Assembly (NCBI GenBank): GCA_022566235.1
Contig: JADFJI010000003.1
Location: 13,831-19,517 of the forward strand
Length of the DNA stretch: 5,687 nt
Reading direction: 5' to 3'
Source: Chloroflexota bacterium
GTDB lineage: Bacteria > Chloroflexota > Dehalococcoidia > Plut-88900
The position numbers and the translations under genes were made by a program. The notes beneath the pieces were generated by a model. That model ran no database searches. It saw nothing but the letters and a program-made list of their open reading frames with translations, and was not told where the DNA came from. Shown here one piece after another: positions 1 through 5,687 of this stretch; position 1 is the stretch's first letter, and the number at the start of each line of letters is the position of its first letter.

Positions 1-208
1 GCAGCGTGACGAACGACTCCTTGAGGCTGCGGAAGATCTGCGTGGCGCCGGCGAAACGGGTGTCCACCCCGCCCGCCGCCTCATCCAGCAGATCCGGCCG
101 GCCCAGGTCACCGGAGAACACGACCCGCCGGCCACCCCATTGGATGTCTGCCGTGGCGGCGCCCAGGATGCCTCCGCCAATGACCACGGCGTCTACGCTC
201 TTTTGCAC
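1..208 (-). CDS. Partial chimeric frame: HcnC/DadA-like FAD oxidase N-terminus joined to metallo-beta-lactamase-like sequence
   Basis: The open frame runs off the left edge; 69 codons are visible. An in-frame TAG at 223-221 limits the start, and GTG at 208 is preferred because AGGGTG (222-217) lies about 8 nt upstream; TTG at 211 is the alternative. Residues 5-20 ([16 protein letters not shown]) are a typical FAD-binding Rossmann strand and GxGxxG loop. This is what the third subunit (HcnC/opine oxidase B/DadA-like) should show directly after an HcnA-HcnB pair. From about residue 21 the sequence no longer resembles that family. [17 protein letters not shown] (25-41) and the following [11 protein letters not shown] (53-63) look like the metal-binding GD loop and downstream helix of metallo-beta-lactamase-fold hydrolases. 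GC is about 69% over 1-150 by hand count, slightly above the adjacent gene. The start of an oxidase gene is well supported; the reality of the fused protein is doubtful. Confidence 0.55.
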   Translation of the reverse strand, partial: MQKSVDAVVIGGGILGAATADIQWGGRRVVFSGDLGRPDLLDEAAGGVDTRFAGATQIFRSLKESFVTL

Positions 209-230
209 CAAGTTTGCACCCTAGCCAAAT

Positions 231-1625
231 TCATTCCATACTGGCTATTGCGGCCAGGGAGACCGGTTTGGCAATGGGCCTGGCGGAGAACACTCCGACC
301 TCTTCTACGGGCTGGCCCGTGCCCCGGGCCACCAGCTCCGCCACGATAGCCCCGCACACCCTTCCCTGGCACAGGCCCATACCCGCCCTGGCTCTGGATT
401 TCACTCCGTTCACGTCCCTTGCGCCGCTGTCGATAGCCTGCCTCACCTCGGCAGCGGTCACCTCCTCACAACGGCAGACCACCGTCTCATCGGTAATCAG
501 GTCCAGAAGCCCTTCCCTGGGGGCGAAGAGCTCCCCCAGCATCTCCGCGAATGGCCGCATCCGGCCCAGACGTTTTCTGTGGGGCGCTGCTCTTCTCCGG
601 GCATCAGCCTCCGAGATCAGGCCCAGGGACAGGGCCGCCCCGATGCCTGCGATGGCGCCTTCGGCCACAGCAGCGTCGACGCCGGCTATTCCCGTGGCCT
701 CGCCGGCGACCAGGACGTTCTGGGCCGAGGTCCGCTGCCAGCTATCGTGGGAGACCACCCAGCCGCCGTACCCGGGGCTGTATTGGTGGTCACATCCACA
801 GAGCCTGGAAAGCTGGGTGTTTATGGAGAAGCCGAAACCCACGCAGGCGGTGTCGGCTTCCAGGGCGTATTCGCTGCCGGGGACTGGCCGCCACTCCTGG
901 TCCAGGGATGCAACGGTAACCTCCTCCAGTGCCTGGTCTCCCCGGGCGGCGACGATGGTCTGACCGAACCTGACCGGGACCCGGGCAGCGGCGATGGGGC
1001 GCATGTATTCCCATGCCTCCCTGAAGCGCTCCCACTGTTTCCAGAGGACGCCAGCCTTACCCAGCCAGGACCGAGGCCTGGTAGCCTCCAGAATGGCGAC
1101 TATCCTCGCACCTCCTTTTAGAAGCTGGGCTGCGACTGGCAGCAGGAAAGGGCCGGAGCCCGCCAGTACGATCCTGGTCCCAGGCAGCACTCGCTGGCCC
1201 TTGACCAGGGCCTGAGCGCCCCCCAGGGTCATGACCCCGGGCAGAGTCCAGCCCGGAAAGGGCATGGTGTGGTCGTATGCCCCGGTGGCAAGTATCAGGG
1301 TGCGACATCGAAGGCTCTGAGTAGAGTCCCCCCGATGCAGGGCCAGGGTCAGAGGATGGAACACGCCCCAGACGGTGGTGCCTAGCTTGAGCTGTATTCC
1401 GGCCCCAGAAACCTTCTCCAGAAGGGCCTGTCCCTTCTGGAAGGTGTGTCCCAGGGCCTCTGGCCTTGCCACCCGAAAGGCCTCGGGCATCTGCCGGAAG
1501 ATCTGGCCCCCGGGCCGGGGATTCTCGTCGATGACCGTCGCGCTGAGGCCGACGGCCTGTGCGGTCAGGGCGGCGGAGAGCCCCGCGGGTCCTGCGCCGA
1601 TCACGGCCAGGTCAACCTGTTCCAC
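231..1625 (-). CDS. FAD/NAD(P)-binding oxidoreductase with C-terminal [2Fe-2S] domain (HcnB/opine oxidase subunit A-like)
   Basis: Likely the large subunit of a heteromeric amine or amino-acid dehydrogenase of the HcnABC/opine oxidase/archaeal proline dehydrogenase type, probably cytoplasmic or at the inner face of the membrane. It passes electrons between flavin and iron-sulfur centres. Visible landmarks are the FAD motif GAGPAG (10-15), the DENPRPGGQ segment (33-41), ATG (113-115), a second Rossmann motif GSGPFLLP (156-163) and the FAD-closing GEATGIAGVDAA (308-319). A BFD-like cysteine set follows: C384-x-C386, then C419-x4-C424, which fits a [2Fe-2S] cluster. The length of 464 residues is normal for the family. 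The start is GTG at 1625, preceded by GGGAGG (1634-1629) at a tight 3-nt spacing. It overlaps the upstream [2Fe-2S] gene by 14 bp, implying translational coupling and a shared complex. The substrate cannot be assigned from sequence, and hydrogen cyanide synthase is only one of several family functions. Confidence 0.9.
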   Translation of the reverse strand: MEQVDLAVIGAGPAGLSAALTAQAVGLSATVIDENPRPGGQIFRQMPEAFRVARPEALGHTFQKGQALLEKVSGAGIQLKLGTTVWGVFHPLTLALHRGDSTQSLRCRTLILATGAYDHTMPFPGWTLPGVMTLGGAQALVKGQRVLPGTRIVLAGSGPFLLPVAAQLLKGGARIVAILEATRPRSWLGKAGVLWKQWERFREAWEYMRPIAAARVPVRFGQTIVAARGDQALEEVTVASLDQEWRPVPGSEYALEADTACVGFGFSINTQLSRLCGCDHQYSPGYGGWVVSHDSWQRTSAQNVLVAGEATGIAGVDAAVAEGAIAGIGAALSLGLISEADARRRAAPHRKRLGRMRPFAEMLGELFAPREGLLDLITDETVVCRCEEVTAAEVRQAIDSGARDVNGVKSRARAGMGLCQGRVCGAIVAELVARGTGQPVEEVGVFSARPIAKPVSLAAIASME

Positions 1626-1938
1626 GGGCCTCCCTTTCCGCCGGCCCCACGCCCTTCTGGGTCTGTACCCGAAGGCCGGGGACGGCCGGGGCCATGCAGG
1701 CCCGGAGGTTAGGAGTCCCGTCGATGATTACCAAACAGTCGTAGCAGACCCCTATCCCGCAGAAGAGGCCCCGGGGGTTGTCCTTAATGCGGGTACGGCG
1801 GAGGACACGGCCGCCATGGGCGAGAATAGCCGATGCAATTGTCTCCCCTTCGTACGCCGGGATGGAGACGCCGTCAACGTCAATGCGAAAGGAGGCCCCT
1901 CGTTCAACGATAGGTCTTTCACCATCTCTAATTCTCAA
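1612..1938 (-). CDS. (2Fe-2S)-binding protein, HcnA-like small subunit
   Basis: A 108-residue ferredoxin-like protein that likely carries a plant-type [2Fe-2S] cluster and relays electrons within the HcnABC-type dehydrogenase encoded with the next gene. The four cluster cysteines are C60, C65, C68 and C81 (C-x4-C-x2-C-x12-C), within GLFCGIGVCYDCLV and NLRACMAP. An N-terminal beta-grasp half is recognisable from FRIDVDGVSIPAYEGETIASAIL split across residues 17-39. The length is typical for the stand-alone subunit. The start is TTG at 1938: a GAGG at 1948-1945 sits 6 nt upstream, and no in-frame ATG offers a better choice. The stop lies inside the next gene (14-bp overlap). A hairpin at 1968-1993 separates it from the upstream amidohydrolase gene, so the oxidoreductase genes may form their own transcription unit. 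Confidence 0.9.
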   Translation of the reverse strand: MRIRDGERPIVERGASFRIDVDGVSIPAYEGETIASAILAHGGRVLRRTRIKDNPRGLFCGIGVCYDCLVIIDGTPNLRACMAPAVPGLRVQTQKGVGPAEREARGTG

Positions 1939-1944
1939 TTAAAA

Positions 1945-1948
1945 CCTC
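1945..1948 (-). promoter_or_regulatory. Ribosome binding site for the [2Fe-2S] protein gene
   Basis: On the minus strand GAGG lies 6 nt before TTG at 1938. It is the main support for choosing this non-ATG start, since the frame offers no well-placed ATG. Confidence 0.6.
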
Positions 1949-1967
1949 GTGGCCTTGTTGAAAGGAA

Positions 1968-1993
1968 GAGGGGGGACGTTTAAGTCCCCCCTC
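1968..1993 (-). terminator. Intrinsic terminator-like hairpin between the D-aminoacylase-like gene and the oxidoreductase genes
   Basis: A perfect 10-bp inverted repeat, GAGGGGGGAC/GTCCCCCCTC, with a 6-nt loop (1978-1983). It starts about 20 bp after the stop codon of the D-aminoacylase-like gene. On the minus strand the stem is followed by TTCCTTTC, a pyrimidine-rich but imperfect U tract. It may terminate or attenuate transcription ahead of the HcnA-like gene, whose start lies 30 bp further on. The GC-rich stem is strong; the imperfect U tract makes full termination uncertain, and mRNA-end stabilisation is an alternative. Confidence 0.6.
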
Positions 1994-2014
1994 AAATGCC
2001 TAATGCAGAAGCAT

Positions 2015-3724
2015 CTAGCCGGCCATGTCGTAGCTCCTGAGAACCTTGCCGGGCAGGGCGCCCGTGCACACATTGTTCTCGAAAGTCACCGTCCCGTTGA
2101 CCATGATGTAACGCATGCCCGTTGGCTTTTGGATCAACCGTTTCTCGCCGCCGGGAAAGTCGGTGGCGTACACCGGCTCCTTGGTCTCGAAGCCCAACTC
2201 GTCCAGGTTGTAGACGATGATATCCGCCGCCATGCCATTTCTCAGGGTGCCCCGGTCACTGAAGCCGGCCAGCCACGCTGGTAGGGCGCTCATCTTGTAA
2301 TGGGCCTGCTCCAGGGTCATGGCGCCCTCATCCCGGACCCAGTGGCTCAGCAGGTACGTGGGCCATGTGCTGGTGGTGAAGAAGCGGACATGAGCGCCGC
2401 CATCAGAAAAGGAGGGATGCGTCAATGGGTGAGTCAAGGTCTCTATTTCCGCTTGTTTGTTGCCGCCAACCAGCCCTATGAGGCTGAATTCCGTTTCCAG
2501 GTCCTCGTCCAGGGCCAGGTCCACAAGTGCGTCCACCGGGTCTTTGCCCTCTTGCTGAGCGATCTCTGCGATGCTCATCCCGTCATACTTGTAATTCCGC
2601 TCGTGCACCGTCTCCAGCACTTTGAACTTGGTCCAGTCCTTGTGGAAATCGGTGGCATCCCACTCCGCGATGTCCTTCTTCATCCCATCGCGGATCTCCT
2701 TGCGCCGGAGCCTCTCGATACGTTCCTCTTTAGTGCCGAGCAGTGCTATCATCCAATTAGGCATATCGTCGAAGAGGTTGAACTCGGAAAGCTTCAACCT
2801 GGGGTCTATGGGCATGCAAAGAGACTGGCCGTAGATTGACAGGCCCTCCCTTTTGGCACCTTCCACCCACGCCAGCTGTTTCTTGTACAGCTCCGGATCG
2901 GCATCGGTATAGTTGAGGGCGGCGAACTGGACGGGTCTACCACTGGCCCGGGCCAGCTTTTCAACCAGGGGCTCCTTCCCGTCCTCGTCGGTCCCTCCCA
3001 ATGTCATGGTGATACCGCCCAGGCCATAGTCGCCCAGCATCTTAGCCAGGGCCACAAACTCCTCATCAGCAGCCACATGAGTGGGAAGGTATCCTCCCCC
3101 TGCCGGGCGGTCTGCCATATTCTTGTTCAGGGAGAATCCGAAGGCGCCTGCATCGAGGGCTTCCCTAAACAGGGCCAGGATCTGCTCCTGCTCCTCTTTG
3201 GTTATCCAGTTTCGCTCGCCTGCCTCCTTCGATCCCATTACCCACACTCTGGCCGGGGAATATGCGAACATGGAGCCCACGTTCACACCGATGCCATGAT
3301 TCTGCAGGCTGTCCAGATATTCGGGGAAAGTGACCCAGTCCCAGCGGATTCCCTTCTGCATGGAATGTAGCGGGATGGCCTCTATGCGGGAGTGCAGCTG
3401 CATGTTGGCTTCCCGGTCCTCGGGCCGTACTGGAGCTACCCCGTATCCGCAGTGGCCGATGGTTACTGAAGTCATCCCGTGCCACCCCGATAGGGTGCAG
3501 TAAGGGTCCCAGTTGATCTGGCCGTCGTAGTGGGCGTGCTGCTCCACGGCCCCAGGGGCCACGATGCAGCCGGTGGCGTCCAGTTCCTTGGCCCCGTTTC
3601 CTTTGATCCTGCCGCTGATCCGGGCGATCTTTCCGTCTTTAATCGCCAGGTCTCCCCTGTAAGCCGGGATTCCCGTGGCGTCCACTATGGTCCCGTTACG
3701 AATAACAAGGTCAAACTCAGACAT
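2015..3724 (-). CDS. D-aminoacylase-like amidohydrolase (amidohydrolase-3 type), divergent active site
   Basis: A 569-residue TIM-barrel hydrolase related to N-acyl-D-amino-acid deacylases, probably a cytoplasmic metal-dependent amide hydrolase. The N-terminal beta-sandwich strand starts with FDLVIRNGTIVDATGIP (4-20). The first metal motif is H63-x-H65 (EQHAHYDGQ), followed by GHCGYG with C92 at the D-aminoacylase zinc-cysteine position. The catalytic SDGG has D441, and H445 follows. The C-terminal sandwich returns at RNGMAADIIVYNLDELG (495-511) and ends with TGALPGKVLR (554-563). Where classic D-aminoacylases have two more metal-site histidines, this protein shows ITMTLGG (238-244) and VQFAALNY (265-272), with no histidine in either. 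It therefore probably belongs to a sister subfamily of unproven substrate. The start is ATG at 3724, with AGGAGG (3737-3732) 7 nt upstream; a TTG at 3745 would place the SD inside the gene. It lies 53 bp downstream of an amidohydrolase gene, likely co-transcribed. Confidence 0.85.
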   Translation of the reverse strand: MSEFDLVIRNGTIVDATGIPAYRGDLAIKDGKIARISGRIKGNGAKELDATGCIVAPGAVEQHAHYDGQINWDPYCTLSGWHGMTSVTIGHCGYGVAPVRPEDREANMQLHSRIEAIPLHSMQKGIRWDWVTFPEYLDSLQNHGIGVNVGSMFAYSPARVWVMGSKEAGERNWITKEEQEQILALFREALDAGAFGFSLNKNMADRPAGGGYLPTHVAADEEFVALAKMLGDYGLGGITMTLGGTDEDGKEPLVEKLARASGRPVQFAALNYTDADPELYKKQLAWVEGAKREGLSIYGQSLCMPIDPRLKLSEFNLFDDMPNWMIALLGTKEERIERLRRKEIRDGMKKDIAEWDATDFHKDWTKFKVLETVHERNYKYDGMSIAEIAQQEGKDPVDALVDLALDEDLETEFSLIGLVGGNKQAEIETLTHPLTHPSFSDGGAHVRFFTTSTWPTYLLSHWVRDEGAMTLEQAHYKMSALPAWLAGFSDRGTLRNGMAADIIVYNLDELGFETKEPVYATDFPGGEKRLIQKPTGMRYIMVNGTVTFENNVCTGALPGKVLRSYDMAG

Positions 3725-3731
3725 GTCCTTG

Positions 3732-3737
3732 CCTCCT
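3732..3737 (-). promoter_or_regulatory. Ribosome binding site fixing the start of the D-aminoacylase-like gene
   Basis: A full AGGAGG on the minus strand lies 7 nt before ATG at 3724. It rules against the longer TTG start at 3745, which lies upstream of this site. Confidence 0.8.
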
Positions 3738-3777
3738 CTCAGCAACTCTGCATGTAGAGACCCGTCTATTACAATCT

Positions 3778-5010
3778 TTAGACCTGGAACCCGTATAGTT
3801 TGGCGGTGTTGTCACATACTATTTTCTGGGTAACTCTTTCGTCCAGTTTGCCCAGGGTTTCCTGGATTACCTGACGGGAATCGGGCCAGACGCCGTCCCC
3901 GTGTGGATAGTCGGACCCCCACATTATATTGTCTTCCCCTACCCGGCTGACCAGTTCGTCGGTCACGTATTCGATCTGGAAGGTCGAGTAGCCTTGACGG
4001 CTCCAGAACTCGCTGGGCTTGAGGCTCAGGCCCAAGTTAAAGTACTGTCTCTCGTATTCGTCGTCCATGCGGTAGAGGATATAGGGAATCCAGCCGATAC
4101 CGCATTCGCCCAAAACGAACCTGAAGTTTGGGAAGCGGTCGCAGGCGCCGGAGTAGATGATGCTGGAGAGAAACTCGGCCCCCGATAGCTGAAACTGGAT
4201 CACATAGATGCCGCTAGACAACCAGCTATAGTCCTCCATGTCGGACTTGTTGGGCATTCTGGTGTTGAGGCCTATGGTGTGGAAGGAGATGGGCATCTTG
4301 TTCTCACCGGCGGCTTCCCACAGGGGGTCCCAGGCCCGATGGTAGATGGGCTTCACGGCGGTGGAGACGTTCATCTCTGCTCCCTTTAAGCCCAGGTCAG
4401 CAGCTTTACGGGTCTGGTTTGCAGCCAGTTGGGGGTCGTGGCCGTTGATGACGCCCAGTCCCGCAAAACGGTTAGGGTTAGTCTGGCAGAAGCCTGACAA
4501 CCAGTTGTTGTAGGCTTCATAAACTGTGGTAATAGTCTCAACGTCGGATATGCCGTATCCGGGCCCGGGGGCGTCACCTCCTGCCGGCGCCGACATCTCT
4601 TCACCAGCGTCGAAGAGGGAGAGGCCGCCGGCCAGGCCCAGGATGCCGTATATGACCTCGCCGCTTACCCCATCGATATCCTGGTCCTTGAGGCGGAGTT
4701 CCGGTGTGGTGGGATGGAGCCGGCCTTCGAGCCCATCGGAAAAGAAACCGGTCTCCTCCATCCTGTCCATTCGTTTGCTTATCCCGGAGACGTAGGGGTC
4801 CCAGCCCCCAGGCTTGAGCCCGATGCCCGACCCCGCGACCCAGCCCAACAGCGAGTCTCCGGCGTACCACTGCTTGCCCTCGGCGGTATCCACTACGTGA
4901 GGCACCTTGTCTTTCAGGTGGGCCGGGGCTCTGGAAGTAAATGTATCTTCTGGCAACCAGGGTATATCCACGTGACAGTCGCCGGATATAACCTTGCCTG
5001 TGTATGCCAA
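3778..5010 (-). CDS. Amidohydrolase family protein (Amidohydrolase_2, ACMSD-like TIM barrel)
   Basis: A 410-residue metal-dependent hydrolase or decarboxylase of the Amidohydrolase_2 superfamily, probably cytoplasmic with no visible signal peptide. The expected motifs appear in order: D11-x-H13 on strand 1 (ISGDCHVDIP), H244 in ISFHTIGL, E302 in GECGIGWIPY, and D367 in WGSDYPHGDG, the usual C-terminal metal or catalytic aspartate. A Gly/Pro/Ala-rich loop occupies about 139-153 and may be a flexible insertion. The C-terminus KIVCDNTAKLYGF is the family's normal end. The start is TTG at 5010, with AGGAGG (5022-5017) spaced 6 nt. It is a paralog of the partial gene to its right and close in its C-terminus to the remnant at 5072-5158. 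It is followed after 53 bp by the D-aminoacylase-like gene on the same strand. Members of this family hydrolyse, hydrate or decarboxylate varied aromatic and carboxylic substrates, so no specific reaction is assigned. Confidence 0.88.
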   Translation of the reverse strand: MAYTGKVISGDCHVDIPWLPEDTFTSRAPAHLKDKVPHVVDTAEGKQWYAGDSLLGWVAGSGIGLKPGGWDPYVSGISKRMDRMEETGFFSDGLEGRLHPTTPELRLKDQDIDGVSGEVIYGILGLAGGLSLFDAGEEMSAPAGGDAPGPGYGISDVETITTVYEAYNNWLSGFCQTNPNRFAGLGVINGHDPQLAANQTRKAADLGLKGAEMNVSTAVKPIYHRAWDPLWEAAGENKMPISFHTIGLNTRMPNKSDMEDYSWLSSGIYVIQFQLSGAEFLSSIIYSGACDRFPNFRFVLGECGIGWIPYILYRMDDEYERQYFNLGLSLKPSEFWSRQGYSTFQIEYVTDELVSRVGEDNIMWGSDYPHGDGVWPDSRQVIQETLGKLDERVTQKIVCDNTAKLYGFQV

Positions 5011-5016
5011 TTTACC

Positions 5017-5022
5017 CCTCCT
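5017..5022 (-). promoter_or_regulatory. Ribosome binding site supporting the TTG start of the amidohydrolase
   Basis: A full AGGAGG on the minus strand lies 6 nt before TTG at 5010. Its perfect match and spacing make the TTG start convincing. Confidence 0.8.
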
Positions 5023-5071
5023 GTTGGGACGGATATTGTTACCGAAGCCGCATCCGATTCACGTAGGTGGT

Positions 5072-5158
5072 CTAGTTGGGAAAGCCGTACAGGTTGGCGG
5101 TGTTGTCACACACGATCTTCCGAAGCTTGCTCTCCTCCAGGTGGCCCAGGTTCTGTTG
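5072..5158 (-). pseudogene. Remnant C-terminus of an Amidohydrolase_2 paralog
   Basis: About 29 codons on the minus strand, ending at TAG 5074-5072, encode QNLGHLEES...KIVCDNTANLYGFPN. This lines up with the last residues of the intact neighbour (ETLGKLDER...KIVCDNTAKLYGFQV). The DNA is also similar: the 17-mer ttggcggtgttgtcaca occurs at both 3800-3816 and 5094-5110. Upstream of about 5158 the frame stays open to a TAG at 5239-5237, but its translation (for example PCHSYSYTSAFSS) has no resemblance to the family and no catalytic motifs. It is therefore a decayed tail left after deletion of most of a gene copy, not a functional small protein. It is closer to the 410-residue paralog than to the partial gene at 5278, whose end reads KVFGENAIDLYKLG. 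An assembly deletion is an alternative cause. Confidence 0.75.
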
Positions 5159-5277
5159 ATGAGCTGAGGAGAAAGCTGATGTATAGCTATAGCTATGGCA
5201 CGGCCAGCTAATCCTTCGGCCTAAGATTTTAGGCGCCTATGTTGGCCAAAAGACGAGTGGTAACTATCACTGACCAA
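5159..5277. other. Non-coding gap with a palindrome and a small hairpin
   Basis: No supportable gene lies here. It contains a perfect 14-bp palindrome ATAGCTATAGCTAT (5183-5196), a 6-bp stem GCCTAA/TTAGGC with a 4-nt loop (5219-5234), and the short palindrome TTGGCCAA (5242-5249). The stretch is more AT-rich than the flanking genes. It could hold a promoter or operator for the downstream genes or be deletion debris beside the amidohydrolase remnant; no clear -10/-35 pair was identified. Confidence 0.4.
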
Positions 5278-5687
5278 TCATCCAAGTTTATACAGATCAA
5301 TCGCGTTCTCCCCAAACACCTTTCTCTGGGCCTCCTCGGGTAGAGGGCTCAGGTTTTCCTTCAGCTTACTCACCGGCTCGACGACGGAGTCCGAGTGGGG
5401 ATAGTCGTAGGCCCACATGAATTTGTCCGCGCCCAGCGCCTCTATATTGAACCGGGCAAGCCTCTCGTCGGGGTCCATTACTGCCCAGCACTGCCTCTGG
5501 AAATACTCATTGGGCTTTTGCTTCATGGGTGTTGTGAACCCGTTCACCTCAAACTTCTCATCCATCCGGTCGATCCAGTACGCCAGCCACCCGATGCCAG
5601 ACTCCAGTATTACTACCTTGAGGGATGGAAAGTGCTCGAAGGTGCCTCCGTTGAAGAAGCTGGTGAAGTTTATCTTTAGGTCCTCCC
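5278..5687 (-). CDS. Amidohydrolase family protein (Amidohydrolase_2), C-terminal part only
   Basis: The gene enters from the right edge, so its start is not visible; 135 C-terminal residues and the TGA at 5280-5278 are present. The sequence parallels the C-terminal third of the 410-residue paralog. FFNGGTFEHFPSLKVV precedes LESGIGWLAYWIDRMDEKF (matching GECGIGWIPYILYRMDDEY in the paralog), and FMWAYDYPHSDSVV holds the conserved aspartate before YPH. It ends KVFGENAIDLYKLG, the usual helix at the end of the barrel. It is probably a cytoplasmic metal-dependent hydrolase or decarboxylase of the same general type but a different subgroup, as the two differ at most positions outside these motifs. 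It lies upstream of the intact paralog in the same orientation, separated by about 267 bp containing a third, decayed copy. Confidence 0.88.
   Translation of the reverse strand, partial: EDLKINFTSFFNGGTFEHFPSLKVVILESGIGWLAYWIDRMDEKFEVNGFTTPMKQKPNEYFQRQCWAVMDPDERLARFNIEALGADKFMWAYDYPHSDSVVEPVSKLKENLSPLPEEAQRKVFGENAIDLYKLG

Noticed and set aside
214..963. Long plus-strand open frame opposite the HcnB-like gene
   Set aside because: Its translation is low-complexity Ser/Pro/Arg-rich with no recognisable motif, and it lies fully antisense to a gene with clear FAD and [2Fe-2S] motifs. It is a by-product of GC-rich codon use.
231..1938. Naming the pair hcnA/hcnB as true hydrogen cyanide synthase
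   Set aside because: The same architecture occurs in opine, proline, octopine and other amine or amino-acid dehydrogenases, so sequence motifs alone do not support cyanogenesis. The third subunit is not intact here.
1375..1983. Plus-strand open frame across the HcnA/HcnB junction and the hairpin
   Set aside because: It is antisense to two well-supported genes, has no family resemblance and shows no convincing ribosome binding site.
2300..2839. Plus-strand open frame opposite the D-aminoacylase-like gene
   Set aside because: It is an antisense shadow with no domain signature; the minus-strand frame carries the conserved motifs and a perfect SD.
3725..3745. Seven-residue N-terminal extension of the D-aminoacylase-like protein from TTG at 3745
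   Set aside because: The AGGAGG at 3737-3732 lies inside this extension and is ideally spaced for ATG at 3724, where the family's N-terminal strand begins.
5219..5234. Hairpin as intrinsic terminator of the partial amidohydrolase gene at 5278
   Set aside because: The stem is only 6 bp and the minus-strand sequence after it (CGAAGGATTAG) has no U tract.
1..5687. CRISPR array, tRNA/rRNA genes, insertion-sequence ends
   Set aside because: No regularly spaced repeats, cloverleaf-like segments, transposase motifs or terminal inverted repeats were seen. The only notable direct repeat is the 17-nt block explained by amidohydrolase homology.

Overview
This is a compact bacterial catabolic region in which every supportable gene lies on the minus strand, so transcription runs right to left (from 5687 toward 1). 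Genes are tightly packed with strong Shine-Dalgarno (SD) sequences and frequent non-ATG starts (TTG or GTG in four genes). The GC content is moderately high. The gene content (amidohydrolase paralogs, a D-aminoacylase-like enzyme and a HcnABC-type flavin dehydrogenase) resembles environmental heterotrophs such as Dehalococcoidia/SAR202-like Chloroflexota or Actinomycetota. That is a weak taxonomic inference from gene style only; no phylogenetic marker is present.

Layout in transcription order. (1) 5687-5278: C-terminal 135 residues of a metal-dependent amidohydrolase of the ACMSD-like Amidohydrolase_2 type, open at the window edge. (2) 5277-5011: a gap of about 267 bp that holds a decayed remnant (about 29 codons, 5158-5072) of another amidohydrolase C-terminus, a 14-bp palindrome and a small hairpin. 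(3) 5010-3778: an intact 410-residue amidohydrolase paralog with a TTG start. (4) 3724-2015: a 569-residue D-aminoacylase/amidohydrolase-3-like protein lacking two of the usual metal-site histidine positions. (5) 1993-1968: a strong hairpin resembling an intrinsic terminator. (6) 1938-1612: a 108-residue plant-type [2Fe-2S] protein (HcnA-like). (7) 1625-231: a 464-residue FAD/NAD(P)-binding oxidoreductase with a C-terminal [2Fe-2S] domain (HcnB/opine-oxidase A-like), overlapping the previous gene. (8) 208-1: an open frame that begins like the expected third subunit (HcnC/DadA-like FAD oxidase) but switches after about 20 residues to metallo-beta-lactamase-like sequence.

How the genes may work together (inference): the amidohydrolases would hydrolyse or decarboxylate small organic amides or acids, and the three-subunit flavin/iron-sulfur dehydrogenase would oxidise a released amine, imino acid or D-amino acid. 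No substrate can be read from the sequence. The most notable points are the abrupt change of protein family at the left edge (probable assembly chimera or deletion fusion), the amidohydrolase remnant between two paralogs, and the divergent active site of the D-aminoacylase-like protein.
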